Of a stretch of 64,000 nucleotides of DNA, positions 54,814 through 63,871 are shown piece after piece. The translations under genes were made by a program, and so were the position numbers. The notes beneath the pieces were generated by a model that was not told the DNA's origin, searched no databases, and saw nothing but the letters and a program-made list of their open reading frames with translations. The DNA is taken from positions 124,001 through 188,000 of the forward strand of contig JBIQIY010000005.1 of assembly GCA_044507775.1 (NCBI GenBank), written 5' to 3'. Source of the stretch: Chryseosolibacter sp044507775. GTDB taxonomy: Bacteria; Bacteroidota; Bacteroidia; Cytophagales; Cyclobacteriaceae. How positions within the stretch are numbered: position 1 is the first letter of the stretch; the number at the start of each line of letters is the position of its first letter.

Positions 54814-56349
54814 ATGAAAATATCTTTCTATATATTATTCACGGCCGCTTTGTCTTTAGTGGCTACCGGCTGCCAGGAAGATTTCCTGGAGAAGAAGCCC
54901 AATGAAAAGTTATCCTCACAGCAAATCAAGGAAGCCGCTGACAAGGATCCGTCCCTGCTTAACGGAAATATTGCAGGTCTCTATTCTACAATGTATAACA
55001 CGGGTACCGGCGGCACCGATTTAAACCACGACGACTTCGGGCAAAAAGGCTATGATATTTATAGCGACCTGCTTTCGTCCGACATGGTGTTAGGTGCTTT
55101 GAACTATGGCTGGTATTCTGGAATTGCCCGGTATCAGGCGACGAAGGATTACACATTGACAGCCACTTATCAACCGTGGAGGTACTACTATCGAATTATC
55201 TTCGGCGCTAACACGGTCATTGATGCGCTAGGCGGAACTGACGCGGAACAAACTGAAGATATTCAACGGCACATTATGGGACAGGCGAAAGCCATGCGAG
55301 CCTACGCCTACTTTTATCTCGCTCAGTTTTTCTCAACCGGTTATGGCGATGGCACGGAGAAGATCCTTCCGGTCTATACAGACACACAGGTTCCTAATCA
55401 ACCGTTAAGTACGGCACAGGAAGTTTACGATCTCATCATAAGTGACCTCACCGAGGCGATTGATTATCTCAGCGATTTTAACAGGACTTCCAAAGACCAG
55501 GTTAATAGCTGGGTTGCTAAAGGTCTCCTCGCTTATGCGCTTGCGGCACGAGGTACAACGGCAGATCTGCAAGAGGTTGTCACGATTACAAATGACATCA
55601 TTACCAACGGTGGTTTTCGCCTCGTCGCTGAGGATGAGGTAGTCGCCCAGTTCGACGGGAATGGCGCGCTTCTAAACCCTAAGGCAGGTTTTAATAGCGT
55701 TACCAACCCAAGCTGGATGTGGGGTGTTGACCTGACGCTTGCAAATAATCTCGATCTTGTTTCCTGGTGGGGCCAGGTAGATCTGTTTACTTACAGCTAT
55801 GCCTGGGCCGGCGATCCTAAAGTGATTGATGATAACCTTTATGATGCCATCCGCGATGATGATCTTCGCAAACAGCAATTTGTAGACGTTGACGAAGACG
55901 GGCTGATGTGGCCGATTAACAAGTTTTTCGCCCAGCAACGCACCAAGATTTTCTCTCCGATTGCAGGTCAAAGACAGATTACCTCTGATTACCTCTACAT
56001 GCGCGTTGAGGAAATGTATCTCCTTAATGCCGAAGCGAATGCAAAACTTGGTCAAGATCCAGATGCCATCTCGAGACTGAAAGAGCTCCTTGACCTGCGC
56101 ATCACCGACTACTCTTACGTCGACGCACTCAGCGGCCAGGCACTCCAGGATGAGATCTACCTGCAGACCCGCATAGAACTCTGGGGTGAAGGGAAAAGCT
56201 ACCTGGCAATGAAGCGCAATAAGGCGACGATTACCCGCGGATCAAACCATCTTTTCTTTGCGGGTCAATCGTTCAGCTACGACGCTGACGAGCTGACATT
56301 CCCCATTCCTCAGGCCGAAGTATTGAATAACCCGGTTCTCGATCAATAG
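54814..56349 (+). CDS. SusD/RagB-type nutrient-binding lipoprotein (operon 3)
   Basis: The frame is open further upstream, but the ATG at 54814 starts the lipoprotein signal (MKISFYILFTAALSLVATGC, then QEDFLEKKP) and gives 511 residues. The SusD helical core has HIMGQAKAMRAYAYFYLAQF (about 155-175), and the C-terminus has LYMRVEEMYLLNAEANAKLG and LTFPIPQAEVLNNPVLDQ, the typical tail. It is the lid of the SusC encoded upstream. A terminator follows. Confidence 0.95.
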   Translation: MKISFYILFTAALSLVATGCQEDFLEKKPNEKLSSQQIKEAADKDPSLLNGNIAGLYSTMYNTGTGGTDLNHDDFGQKGYDIYSDLLSSDMVLGALNYGWYSGIARYQATKDYTLTATYQPWRYYYRIIFGANTVIDALGGTDAEQTEDIQRHIMGQAKAMRAYAYFYLAQFFSTGYGDGTEKILPVYTDTQVPNQPLSTAQEVYDLIISDLTEAIDYLSDFNRTSKDQVNSWVAKGLLAYALAARGTTADLQEVVTITNDIITNGGFRLVAEDEVVAQFDGNGALLNPKAGFNSVTNPSWMWGVDLTLANNLDLVSWWGQVDLFTYSYAWAGDPKVIDDNLYDAIRDDDLRKQQFVDVDEDGLMWPINKFFAQQRTKIFSPIAGQRQITSDYLYMRVEEMYLLNAEANAKLGQDPDAISRLKELLDLRITDYSYVDALSGQALQDEIYLQTRIELWGEGKSYLAMKRNKATITRGSNHLFFAGQSFSYDADELTFPIPQAEVLNNPVLDQ

Positions 56350-56387
56350 CGATGAGCTGATAAAAAATCGGATCACTCGATCCCGAG

Positions 56388-56415
56388 ACCCCCTCTTTAA
56401 GAGGGGGTTTTTTTA
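56388..56415 (+). terminator. Terminator of SusC/SusD operon 3
   Basis: The stem ACCCCCTC / GAGGGGGT with a short T/A loop is followed by TTTTTTT, 39 bases after the SusD stop. Confidence 0.9.
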
Positions 56416-56499
56416 TGTCCGAAAGTTTGCTTCACAGGTTCGGACTGATTCGCGTTTGATATAAAAGCAGCAATACTGCAACTCATGTCTTGGATAGCG

Positions 56500-56634
56500 A
56501 GACCAAAATTTCGCGCTGGTCTTTGCGTGCAATCACGAGAAATATTCTCACCCAAAACGAGGGATGCTTTATCCCCCAATCTGTCTGCGCTGCTTTCGTC
56601 ACATTTCGAACGATCTGTTTTTATTTTAAGTTTG
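56500..56634 (+). promoter_or_regulatory. Promoter region of SusC operon 4 with several dyads
   Basis: TAAGTTTG (56627-56634) matches the -7 consensus and the element of operon 3 and of the SusC at 63872. Upstream are AGACC-N13-GGTCT (56500-56522), GAGAA-ATA-TTCTC (56537-56549) and GGGAT-GCTTT-ATCCC (56561-56575). The ATACC-N9-GGTAW sites of the other two promoters are absent. This is the main content of the 324-base spacer 56350-56673 besides the terminator. Confidence 0.55.
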
Positions 56635-56673
56635 GCCGAGTCATAAAGTCATTCATTAACCTAATTATTAAGT

Positions 56674-59600
56674 ATGAAGAAAATTATACTTTGCTTAGCT
56701 GCGGTGTTGCTCATCGCGTGCGGCCAACTACTGGCTCAACAGCGAACGATAAGTGGGCGCGTCACCTCGAGTGAGGACCGACAACCACTACCGGGTGTTA
56801 ACGTTGTTATAAAAGGAACGAGCCAGGGAACGGTAACGGACGTACAGGGTGACTATACACTCGCGATCCCCCAGGAAGGAACGGTTCTCGTTTTTTCCTT
56901 TATCGGCTTTCAAACACAGGAAGTGGAGGTTGGATCACGGTCGACAGTCGATTTACAACTTCAGCAGGATGTAACTCAACTGTCTGAAGTAATCGTCACC
57001 GCGATCGGCGTGGAACGGGCGGAAAAAACTCTGGGCTTCTCGGCTACTAAAGTTGAGGACAGAGAGATCACACAAGGAAGATCGTTCTCTCCTATGAACT
57101 CCCTCCAGGGAAAGATCGCCGGTGTGAATATCTCGACATCGTCCGGTGCGCCGGGTGCGTCGACGAAGGTTGTCATCCGCGGGTATACTTCGCTGGCGGG
57201 TAGCAACAGTCCGCTTTATGTTGTTGACGGCGTGCCGATCAATAATAACGCATCCATCTTTTTTGATGAATCGAATGCGGTACAGCGAACACAGGATTTT
57301 GGTAACCGCGCCAATGACATCAATCCGGATGACATTGCCTCCATTACCGTATTGAAGGGAGCATCCGCGACAGCGCTGTATGGTTCCCGCGCTGCGAACG
57401 GTGTCATCATGATCACAACCAAAAAGGGAACTTCGAACGACGTTCATGTCGACATATCGTCTTCAGCAACCATCAGCGAGCCATTGAGACTTCCTCAGAT
57501 GCAGAACACATTTGGCCAGGGTTGGAGCGGTCACTATGCTTCTGAAGAAAACGGAAGCTGGGGCCCGAAAATGGATGGTAAGGAAAGACTGTGGGGCAAC
57601 GTCGTCGACAATTCACAGCAATTGAAGCCGTTTAGCCCGATGAAGAACAACCTCAAGGACTTCTACGATCGCGGTACTTCATTTGTGAACACGGTGGCCT
57701 TGAGCGGCGGTTCGGATAAGGCGACTTATTATCTGTCGTACGGAAATGTTTCGGACGATGGTGTGATCCCCACAGATGCCGACTCTTACAAAAGACATAC
57801 GTTCTCGTTAAGAGGTTCTACTCAAGGCAAGCGCATCAACACGTCGGCTTCACTGAACTATGTGCACAAAGACGCCAAGGTAGTAACAACAGGGCAGGGC
57901 GGTGACGGTACAACGGTGTTCCAGGAAATTATTCAGGTCCCGCGCGATATCAGTATTGTGGATCACCGCGATATCAACTACAAGTTCAACAACCTGGACA
58001 ATTACTTTACGCGATACGCGCAGAACCCGTATTATCCGATCCTCAAGAACGGCAACGATTTCAACGAAGATCGACTTTACGGGAACATCAATCTGGGATA
58101 TAAAATCACGGACTGGCTGAATGCAACGGCCAGAGTAGGTGGTGATATATCGAACGCGCAGGTACACGACTGGGTCGACAAGGCCATAATCACCGACGGA
58201 TCGCCGAACGCATCCGCGAATGATATCCCCGGAAGAATTGATAACTATACCCGCTATGCGCGCGATCTCAATGCGGATTTTATGCTCACAGCAAATAACC
58301 GCATCGGTGAAGACTTCACTATAAACTCGTTGCTGGGTTATAATATCAACGACCGCGCTTCCGACAACCTTCACGTTTTCGTGCGCGATCTCGACATACC
58401 CGGTTACTTCAATATCAACAACAGTTCGCAGACGCCGGTCACCAGCCGCTTGCTGTCACACCGGAGACTGTTAGGCTTGTACGGCCAGGCGGAGATCGGT
58501 TTCAAAGAATACATCTTCCTGACCCTGCTCGCCCGCAATGACTGGTCATCAACCTTGCCTCCCGGCAACAATACTTTCTTTTATCCCGGCGCCAACCTGA
58601 GCTTTATATTAACGGACGCGCTCGAGATTCAGAATAACATATTGTCGTTCGCTAAACTGCGCGTCGGCTACGGCAAGACTGGTAACGATGCGCCGATCTA
58701 CAGCATCTATCCTGTATTCATTGCCAGTAACATCGCCCTTCCCTTCGGAGACGTTGCGTTTCCCCTGGACGGTGTCAACGCATTCGAGGTTTCAAACCAG
58801 ATCGGCAACCTTGATCTCCAGCCGGAGATCACTACGGAATTCGAAGTCGGTGCCGACCTGAGACTCTTCAATGGACGAATTGGAATCGATGCTTCTTACT
58901 ATGATAAGGACACCGACGGTCAAATCATGAATGTTCCACTGCCCGTGTCATCCGGATACACCAGTCAGGTGCGAAATTTTGGTAAAGTGAACAACACGGG
59001 AATTGAGCTCTTGTTAAACCTGAGTCCGGTGCAATCGCAACGCGGATTGAACTGGGATGTCTCTCTCAATTACACGCACAACAAAACCACCCTGGTAAGT
59101 TTGGAAGGCGGGCTTGAGAGAACAGAGCTGACGGGATTGGGAGGTTTCAACGTGGGCGCTTATGACGTCGACTTTGTCGGTTATCCGCGACAAAGACTTG
59201 GTCTGTTTGAAGGTCCCAGAATTCTGAGAGATCCCGAAGGCAGAATCGTTATTAACCCGAGCAACGGTCTTCCCCAGGTAGATCTTGATAACCCGGAAGT
59301 ATTAGGATCGTTTCAGCCCGACTTCATTACGGGTATGACGAACAGAATATCTTACAAGGGCGCATCGCTGTCATTTACTTTCGACTGGAGACAAGGTGGC
59401 CTCATGTACTCTTACACCAAAAGACTCATGACATTCGTGGGTAACACGACGCAGTCTACGTATAACGACCGGAATCCATTCATCGTCCCCAATTCGGTGA
59501 TCCAGGTCGGAGAGGGTGACGGAGCAACGTATGTTGAGAATACCGTTCCAGTAGATGTGACAAACGTTTCTTCGTATTGGGGAACGGGTCCGTACATCGA

Positions 59601-59871
59601 CAGCAATTATGTGATTGACCGCAGTTATGTGAAGTTGAGAGAATTGGTACTCGGTTACCAACTTCCCTCCAGCCTCGTCAGCAGATTTGGTTTCAGAAAT
59701 CTGGAGATAAACCTGATTGGAAGAAACCTGTTGCTCTGGACGGCCACTGAAAACAACATCATTGATCCCGAGTTGACTACGTATGGCAACGACCTCTCAG
59801 GCGAATTCGGCGAGTTTGCGGCCGGGCCTACCGTGAGGAGCTATGGCGTTAGTCTGAAAGCAGGGTTCTAA
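56674..59871 (+). CDS. SusC/RagA-type TonB-linked outer-membrane transporter (operon 4)
   Basis: The 1065-residue protein has a signal peptide (ending CGQLLAQ), a carboxypeptidase-like domain with DRQPLPGVNVVIKGTSQGTV, the TonB-box variant LSEVIVTAIGVERAEKTLGF and a plug with LYVVDGVPINNNASIFFDES and TALYGSRAANGVIMITT. The barrel ends in YGVSLKAGF. The VTAIGVER type of box marks a branch of SusC distinct from the other copies here. SusD-like and two accessory lipoprotein genes follow, an order known from peptide-binding Bacteroides complexes. Confidence 0.95.
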   Translation: MKKIILCLAAVLLIACGQLLAQQRTISGRVTSSEDRQPLPGVNVVIKGTSQGTVTDVQGDYTLAIPQEGTVLVFSFIGFQTQEVEVGSRSTVDLQLQQDVTQLSEVIVTAIGVERAEKTLGFSATKVEDREITQGRSFSPMNSLQGKIAGVNISTSSGAPGASTKVVIRGYTSLAGSNSPLYVVDGVPINNNASIFFDESNAVQRTQDFGNRANDINPDDIASITVLKGASATALYGSRAANGVIMITTKKGTSNDVHVDISSSATISEPLRLPQMQNTFGQGWSGHYASEENGSWGPKMDGKERLWGNVVDNSQQLKPFSPMKNNLKDFYDRGTSFVNTVALSGGSDKATYYLSYGNVSDDGVIPTDADSYKRHTFSLRGSTQGKRINTSASLNYVHKDAKVVTTGQGGDGTTVFQEIIQVPRDISIVDHRDINYKFNNLDNYFTRYAQNPYYPILKNGNDFNEDRLYGNINLGYKITDWLNATARVGGDISNAQVHDWVDKAIITDGSPNASANDIPGRIDNYTRYARDLNADFMLTANNRIGEDFTINSLLGYNINDRASDNLHVFVRDLDIPGYFNINNSSQTPVTSRLLSHRRLLGLYGQAEIGFKEYIFLTLLARNDWSSTLPPGNNTFFYPGANLSFILTDALEIQNNILSFAKLRVGYGKTGNDAPIYSIYPVFIASNIALPFGDVAFPLDGVNAFEVSNQIGNLDLQPEITTEFEVGADLRLFNGRIGIDASYYDKDTDGQIMNVPLPVSSGYTSQVRNFGKVNNTGIELLLNLSPVQSQRGLNWDVSLNYTHNKTTLVSLEGGLERTELTGLGGFNVGAYDVDFVGYPRQRLGLFEGPRILRDPEGRIVINPSNGLPQVDLDNPEVLGSFQPDFITGMTNRISYKGASLSFTFDWRQGGLMYSYTKRLMTFVGNTTQSTYNDRNPFIVPNSVIQVGEGDGATYVENTVPVDVTNVSSYWGTGPYIDSNYVIDRSYVKLRELVLGYQLPSSLVSRFGFRNLEINLIGRNLLLWTATENNIIDPELTTYGNDLSGEFGEFAAGPTVRSYGVSLKAGF

Positions 59872-59888
59872 CACTAAAAGATCACACA

Positions 59889-61361
59889 ATGAAACGATTG
59901 AAATATTATATACCCGTTATTCTCACAATTGTCTTTCTGGTCTCCTGTGAAGAGAAGCTGGAAGATCTGAACATCGACCCGAACAATCCCGGCCAGGTTA
60001 CGCCTTCGCTGGTGCTTCCCACCGGAATGACATCGGTGGGCAGTATTTCAGGCGGGCAGTTTGCAATTGTTGGCGGCATCTGGTCACAGTATTACACTCA
60101 GAACAACGCTTCGAACCAATACAAGAATATTGAAGCGTTCTACTACACTCCGCCCGATTTTGCTGCGGCGTGGCAGGAATATTACTCCGGGGGACTCAAC
60201 GATCTGAAGTATGTAAAGGACGAGGCATTGAGGACGCAGGACTGGAGTTTCTACCTGATGGCGACTGTCACGGAGGCCTATGGGTTTCACGTAATGACTG
60301 ACATTTGGGGTGACATTCCTTTTTCAGAAGCACTGAAAGGTGACGAGGGAATCAGCGAGCCGGTGTACGAATCAAGCCGGGCGATCTACGATTCGCTGAT
60401 CATGAGGATCGACAAGGCGCTGGCAAAGGATTTCACGGCTGAGACCGTCTCGGACGTAGGAAAGGCTGACTTCATCTTCGGTGGCGACATTGAAAAGTGG
60501 ATTCAGTTCGCGAACACGCTTAAGCTCAAAATTTACCTTCGCTTTGCTGAAGTCGAGCCGAATGTTGCCGCAAGTGGAATCCAGGCAATGTATGCTTCCG
60601 GCGCCCAATTTTTATCTGAAGATGCGGCCATCGATAAATTTTCAGACCAGGCCGGGAAGCGCAATCCATTTTTTGAAATGGACAAGAGTCCGGCACTCAA
60701 CACTAGTCAAAACCTGAAAGCGAGCAGAACCCTGTTTGATTTTCTGCAGCAGAATGCGGACCCGCGATTGATGGAGATCTACAACGAAGCGGAAGACGGC
60801 GGATACAAGGCCATGAATCAGGGTGACTTCAACGCTACGTCTACTGCCTTGCCGCCGTTGACCATTTCAACGGCAAAAGTAGGACCTGTCGATCCTGTTT
60901 ATTTCATCTCGGAAGCCGAAAGCTACTTCCTCCAGGCTGAGGCCGTGCAGCGCGGCTGGGGTACAGGCGACGCAGAAGCATTATATAACATGGGCGTTAC
61001 GGCGGCGTTTGACCGGTTCGGCCTAGATGCTTCTACATTGCTGGGAGGCGCTTATAACTTTAATACCTTCTACGGCGGCGATCACTTGGGCGCCATACTG
61101 ATGCAGAAGTGGATCGCCTTAGCCGGTACTTACCAGGGTATCGAAGCATTTTTCGACCGTATGCGCACGGGGTATCCGAAAGTGAGCCCGGTGTACCACA
61201 GCGATCCATCGTATGTGGCGGGAGAGGTTGTGTATCCGAAAGAGGGTACTACGTCGGGGCAATTTGCCAGACGCCTTTTCCTTCCCGACACGGAGACCGC
61301 GCGAAATCCTAACGCGCCGAACCAGGCGAATGTCTGGGATCCCATGTGGTGGCATAAATAG
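59889..61361 (+). CDS. SusD-like_2 family nutrient-binding lipoprotein (operon 4)
   Basis: The 490-residue lipoprotein (lipobox LVSCEEKLEDLNIDPNNPG) belongs to the SusD-like group whose N-terminus reads DLNxDPNNP, PF12771-like. VTEAYGFHVMTDIWGDIPFS and YFISEAESYFLQAEAVQRGW are helical core motifs, and the C-terminus RLFLPDTETARNPNAPNQA is typical of this group rather than of classical SusD. It pairs with the SusC 17 bases upstream. The two lipoprotein genes that follow are probably co-transcribed. Confidence 0.93.
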   Translation: MKRLKYYIPVILTIVFLVSCEEKLEDLNIDPNNPGQVTPSLVLPTGMTSVGSISGGQFAIVGGIWSQYYTQNNASNQYKNIEAFYYTPPDFAAAWQEYYSGGLNDLKYVKDEALRTQDWSFYLMATVTEAYGFHVMTDIWGDIPFSEALKGDEGISEPVYESSRAIYDSLIMRIDKALAKDFTAETVSDVGKADFIFGGDIEKWIQFANTLKLKIYLRFAEVEPNVAASGIQAMYASGAQFLSEDAAIDKFSDQAGKRNPFFEMDKSPALNTSQNLKASRTLFDFLQQNADPRLMEIYNEAEDGGYKAMNQGDFNATSTALPPLTISTAKVGPVDPVYFISEAESYFLQAEAVQRGWGTGDAEALYNMGVTAAFDRFGLDASTLLGGAYNFNTFYGGDHLGAILMQKWIALAGTYQGIEAFFDRMRTGYPKVSPVYHSDPSYVAGEVVYPKEGTTSGQFARRLFLPDTETARNPNAPNQANVWDPMWWHK

Positions 61362-61386
61362 GTTCCGGACTTAACAAAAAAAGAGA

Positions 61387-62136
61387 ATGACTATGAAATC
61401 ATATACTTTAAGAATATTAGCGATCGGGTTGCTGACGTTCCTGGCGGGCTGCGAGCGCGACCTCGACACGCTGGGAGTTACTACCAAGATCACCTACTAT
61501 CCCGTTTTTGAGTTGGAAGGAGAGGAGGAAATGGTTGTCCCGGCTGGCGAAGCATTTACGCTTCCGGGGGCGACCGCCACAGAACAGGGCACAGAAATTC
61601 CCGTGTCGAGGAACATCACCGGAACATACTTTGCCGGCGTTGTAAATGACATCGACACTTCCGTGCCCGATATCTACAACGTTACCTACTCCGCTGTCAA
61701 CGTGGATGGTTTTACCGGCTCCGCGTCGCGAACCGTTTTTGTGAAGCCGCCCACCGGCGATTTGGTAAACAGCCTCGAAGGTACGTACCTCGCTACGTCC
61801 CTGCGGACACCGGCAGCGGCCGGCGATTACGAAGATATGGAGTATGTCTATATTATCAAGACGGGAGAGGACACCTATCAATTGTCGGATGTCATCGGAG
61901 GTTATTACGATCTCGGACGCGGTTATGGTCCGACCTACGCAGGTCCGGGCGCCACAATCACGGCCAACAATATCGCGGCTAACGACTTTGACTTCGGAGA
62001 TCCCGTTGAAGTTCTCACGTTTGGTGGCGATGCCGTCATCACCGGTATGCAGGTGAATGCGGCCGCGAAGACGATAACCTACAACGCCGAATGGGATGTA
62101 TACACTTTTAAAATAATTCTGAAACAAGTTCCTTAA
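61387..62136 (+). CDS. BT_2262-like Ig-domain surface lipoprotein (operon 4)
   Basis: The 249-residue lipoprotein (lipobox LAGCERDLDTLGVT) has an N-terminal Ig-like part (about 25-125, with VVPAGEAFTLPGATATEQGT and SAVNVDGFTGSASRTVFV, DUF5011/5012-like). A calycin-like beta-rich C-terminal part follows (about 130-249). Its order after SusC and SusD-like genes matches the Bacteroides thetaiotaomicron BT2264-BT2261 set, where this protein sits on the SusC barrel. The role is probably substrate handling at the surface. Identification rests on pattern and gene order. Confidence 0.75.
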   Translation: MTMKSYTLRILAIGLLTFLAGCERDLDTLGVTTKITYYPVFELEGEEEMVVPAGEAFTLPGATATEQGTEIPVSRNITGTYFAGVVNDIDTSVPDIYNVTYSAVNVDGFTGSASRTVFVKPPTGDLVNSLEGTYLATSLRTPAAAGDYEDMEYVYIIKTGEDTYQLSDVIGGYYDLGRGYGPTYAGPGATITANNIAANDFDFGDPVEVLTFGGDAVITGMQVNAAAKTITYNAEWDVYTFKIILKQVP

Positions 62137-62150
62137 CGAATGCCTGAGCT

Positions 62151-62672
62151 ATGAAAAAGTTGACGATATACACATTATTGATTTCTGTTTCCCTGTTCTG
62201 GTCAAGCTGCCAGGAAGATCCCGAGCCAGGTGGAACTGCTACCCAGGACGTTGCAGGAGAATGGTGGGTGACCTATTACATCGATGACGGTGCCGGAAAC
62301 CTCGTCGATATTTCGGGAGGTTATCTGAAAGCAATGACATTCAACACTGCCGACAACACCGCCGACAAACTTTGGGTGAGTGATCTCGGCAACTTCTGGG
62401 ATTTCCAGGTAAAGGTGGACTATGACGCTGCCGGTAAAACGTTTGCGATTTCGGAAGGCGAGAATGTAAGTTATGAAAGCGAGGTAACGATCGAAGACGG
62501 GAGAATGCTTTTGGGTCAGGGAGAATCCACAAGTGGAGTCAAAACTGACAGCATTTATTTTGTGGCTTCCTTCAGCGATGAGACGACTTCCGGTAATCCG
62601 ACACCCTATGCCACGAAAATTATTGTGGCAGGTCACCGCCGGACCGGTTTCCTGGAAGATGAGCACGAATAA
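62151..62672 (+). CDS. Lipid-binding putative hydrolase-type lipoprotein (operon 4)
   Basis: The 173-residue lipoprotein (lipobox WSSCQEDPEPGG) has a calycin-like barrel: DVAGEWWVTYYIDDGAG (about 35-50), KLWVSDLGNFWDFQVKVDYD and YATKIIVAGHRRTGFLEDEH at the end. These match the PF12888 type, named lipid-binding putative hydrolase, as in BT2261. No catalytic residues are obvious, so the word hydrolase may be misleading. It is the last gene of operon 4, followed by a terminator. Confidence 0.8.
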   Translation: MKKLTIYTLLISVSLFWSSCQEDPEPGGTATQDVAGEWWVTYYIDDGAGNLVDISGGYLKAMTFNTADNTADKLWVSDLGNFWDFQVKVDYDAAGKTFAISEGENVSYESEVTIEDGRMLLGQGESTSGVKTDSIYFVASFSDETTSGNPTPYATKIIVAGHRRTGFLEDEHE

Positions 62673-62687
62673 AAGCCCGAGGCCTTT

Positions 62688-62722
62688 AAAGAATGCCTTC
62701 CCCCGGGGAGGCATTCTTTTTG
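62688..62722 (+). terminator. Terminator of SusC/SusD operon 4
   Basis: The stem GAATGCCT-T-CCCC / GGGG-AGGCATTC, with flanking AAA and TTT pairs, is followed by TTTTT. It lies 16 bases after the last gene. Confidence 0.88.
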
Positions 62723-62771
62723 AGAAGGGCCGGCATCGAATTTGACATTAGAAATAGCCTTGACATTAGAT

Positions 62772-63476
62772 ATGAAAACGTTCTTCACAGCATTATCGAT
62801 CAGCATCTCTGTTTTTGAGGCAGCCGCGCAACTGACTCCAACTGTTAATCCTGTTATCGATCAATTTGGCTCCATCCAGGTGAAGCGAACAAACGAAGGG
62901 AAAGTAACAGAACAGAGCAGTATTTATTTATACGATGACTGGATCTCTGCTGACGTTCTGGTTCATCAACCTGCGGGTGGCGTCGTGCAGGTAAAAAATA
63001 CTCCCGTAAAACTGGATTTGCTAACGAGCGCGCTTGAGGTTCAGACATCCAGAGGTATCCGGTTGCTCCCCTTGTCAAAAGTGGAAAAGTTTGAATGGAT
63101 AAACCCGCAAACCACGATCAAGGAAGTCTTCGTCAACGGCCGTGATTTCCTATTTAATGGAGCGAAGATCGAAGGCTATTGCGCTGTTTCCGGCGACCTG
63201 CTGAAAATGGTGACTCATTATTCCGTGGAAATTATCCCGGCGGATTACAACGTGGCCCTTGATGTAGGAAGCAAAGAGGACCGCGCCATTAAGAAGACCC
63301 GGCATTATCTCCTTAGGGGTAATGAGTTGATTGAATTCACAAAAAAATCGGTAGTCGCCCTGATGCCGGACGAAGGAGATGCAATCAAACAGTTCATCAG
63401 GAAGAATCGCGTAGACTTTGACGAGGAAGCCGACCTTCAGTCCCTGATCCGGTATTGCGATACACTCGTACAGTAA
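62772..63476 (+). CDS. Exported hypothetical protein
   Basis: From the ATG at 62772 the protein has 234 residues; a longer frame starts 30 bases upstream but is not signal-like. It has a signal peptide (MKTFFTALSISISVFEAAAQ), then about 215 residues with strands (SSIYLYDDWISADVLV, VQTSRGIRLLPLSKVEKFEW) and a C-terminal helical part (DEGDAIKQFIRKNRVDFDEE, then LQSLIRYCDTL). The strand-turn part with a helical tail recalls small periplasmic proteins of Bacteroidota, but I do not recognise the family. It stands between the operon 4 terminator and the next SusC promoter. Confidence 0.72.
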   Translation: MKTFFTALSISISVFEAAAQLTPTVNPVIDQFGSIQVKRTNEGKVTEQSSIYLYDDWISADVLVHQPAGGVVQVKNTPVKLDLLTSALEVQTSRGIRLLPLSKVEKFEWINPQTTIKEVFVNGRDFLFNGAKIEGYCAVSGDLLKMVTHYSVEIIPADYNVALDVGSKEDRAIKKTRHYLLRGNELIEFTKKSVVALMPDEGDAIKQFIRKNRVDFDEEADLQSLIRYCDTLVQ

Positions 63477-63745
63477 TCTTCGGATAGCCACCCGGTAATT
63501 ACCCCCCGGCTAAGCGTTCATCCGGGACCAACTTATCTCCATAACCCGCAGCGTAAAGCTGGTATTCCCTCATGCCTTCCCCGGTACGTGGACGGCCTAA
63601 TCATTTGCCCTATTGTTCAAAATGCCGGTTCCCGGAGGGACCTTAAGGGTACCGTTGTGTCATTAAAACTGGCATTGCCGAGTCAAAGAATACATTGTTC
63701 CGGAAGCGTTGGAAAAGTTGTCGGCATCGTTCGAAAACAGCCTGA

Positions 63746-63835
63746 ATACCGACAAATGAGGTATTTTACACACGGTTTTATACCTAAATATGCGGTAATT
63801 TCATTTTTAAACTTTGAGTTTTTGTTATAAGTTTG
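63746..63835 (+). promoter_or_regulatory. Promoter and two-site dyad operator of the last SusC gene
   Basis: Dyads ATACC-N9-GGTAT (63746-63764) and ATACC-N9-GGTAA (63780-63798) are 34 bases apart, as before the SusC at 51567. TAAGTTTG lies at 63828-63835, 44 bases before the ATG. TGAGGTATTTTA (63757-63768) is identical to 51456-51467. The rest of the spacer 63477-63745 shows no gene and no further clear signal. Confidence 0.8.
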
Positions 63836-63871
63836 GCCAACTTATCTCAATTCATTAACCAAATATTACAT

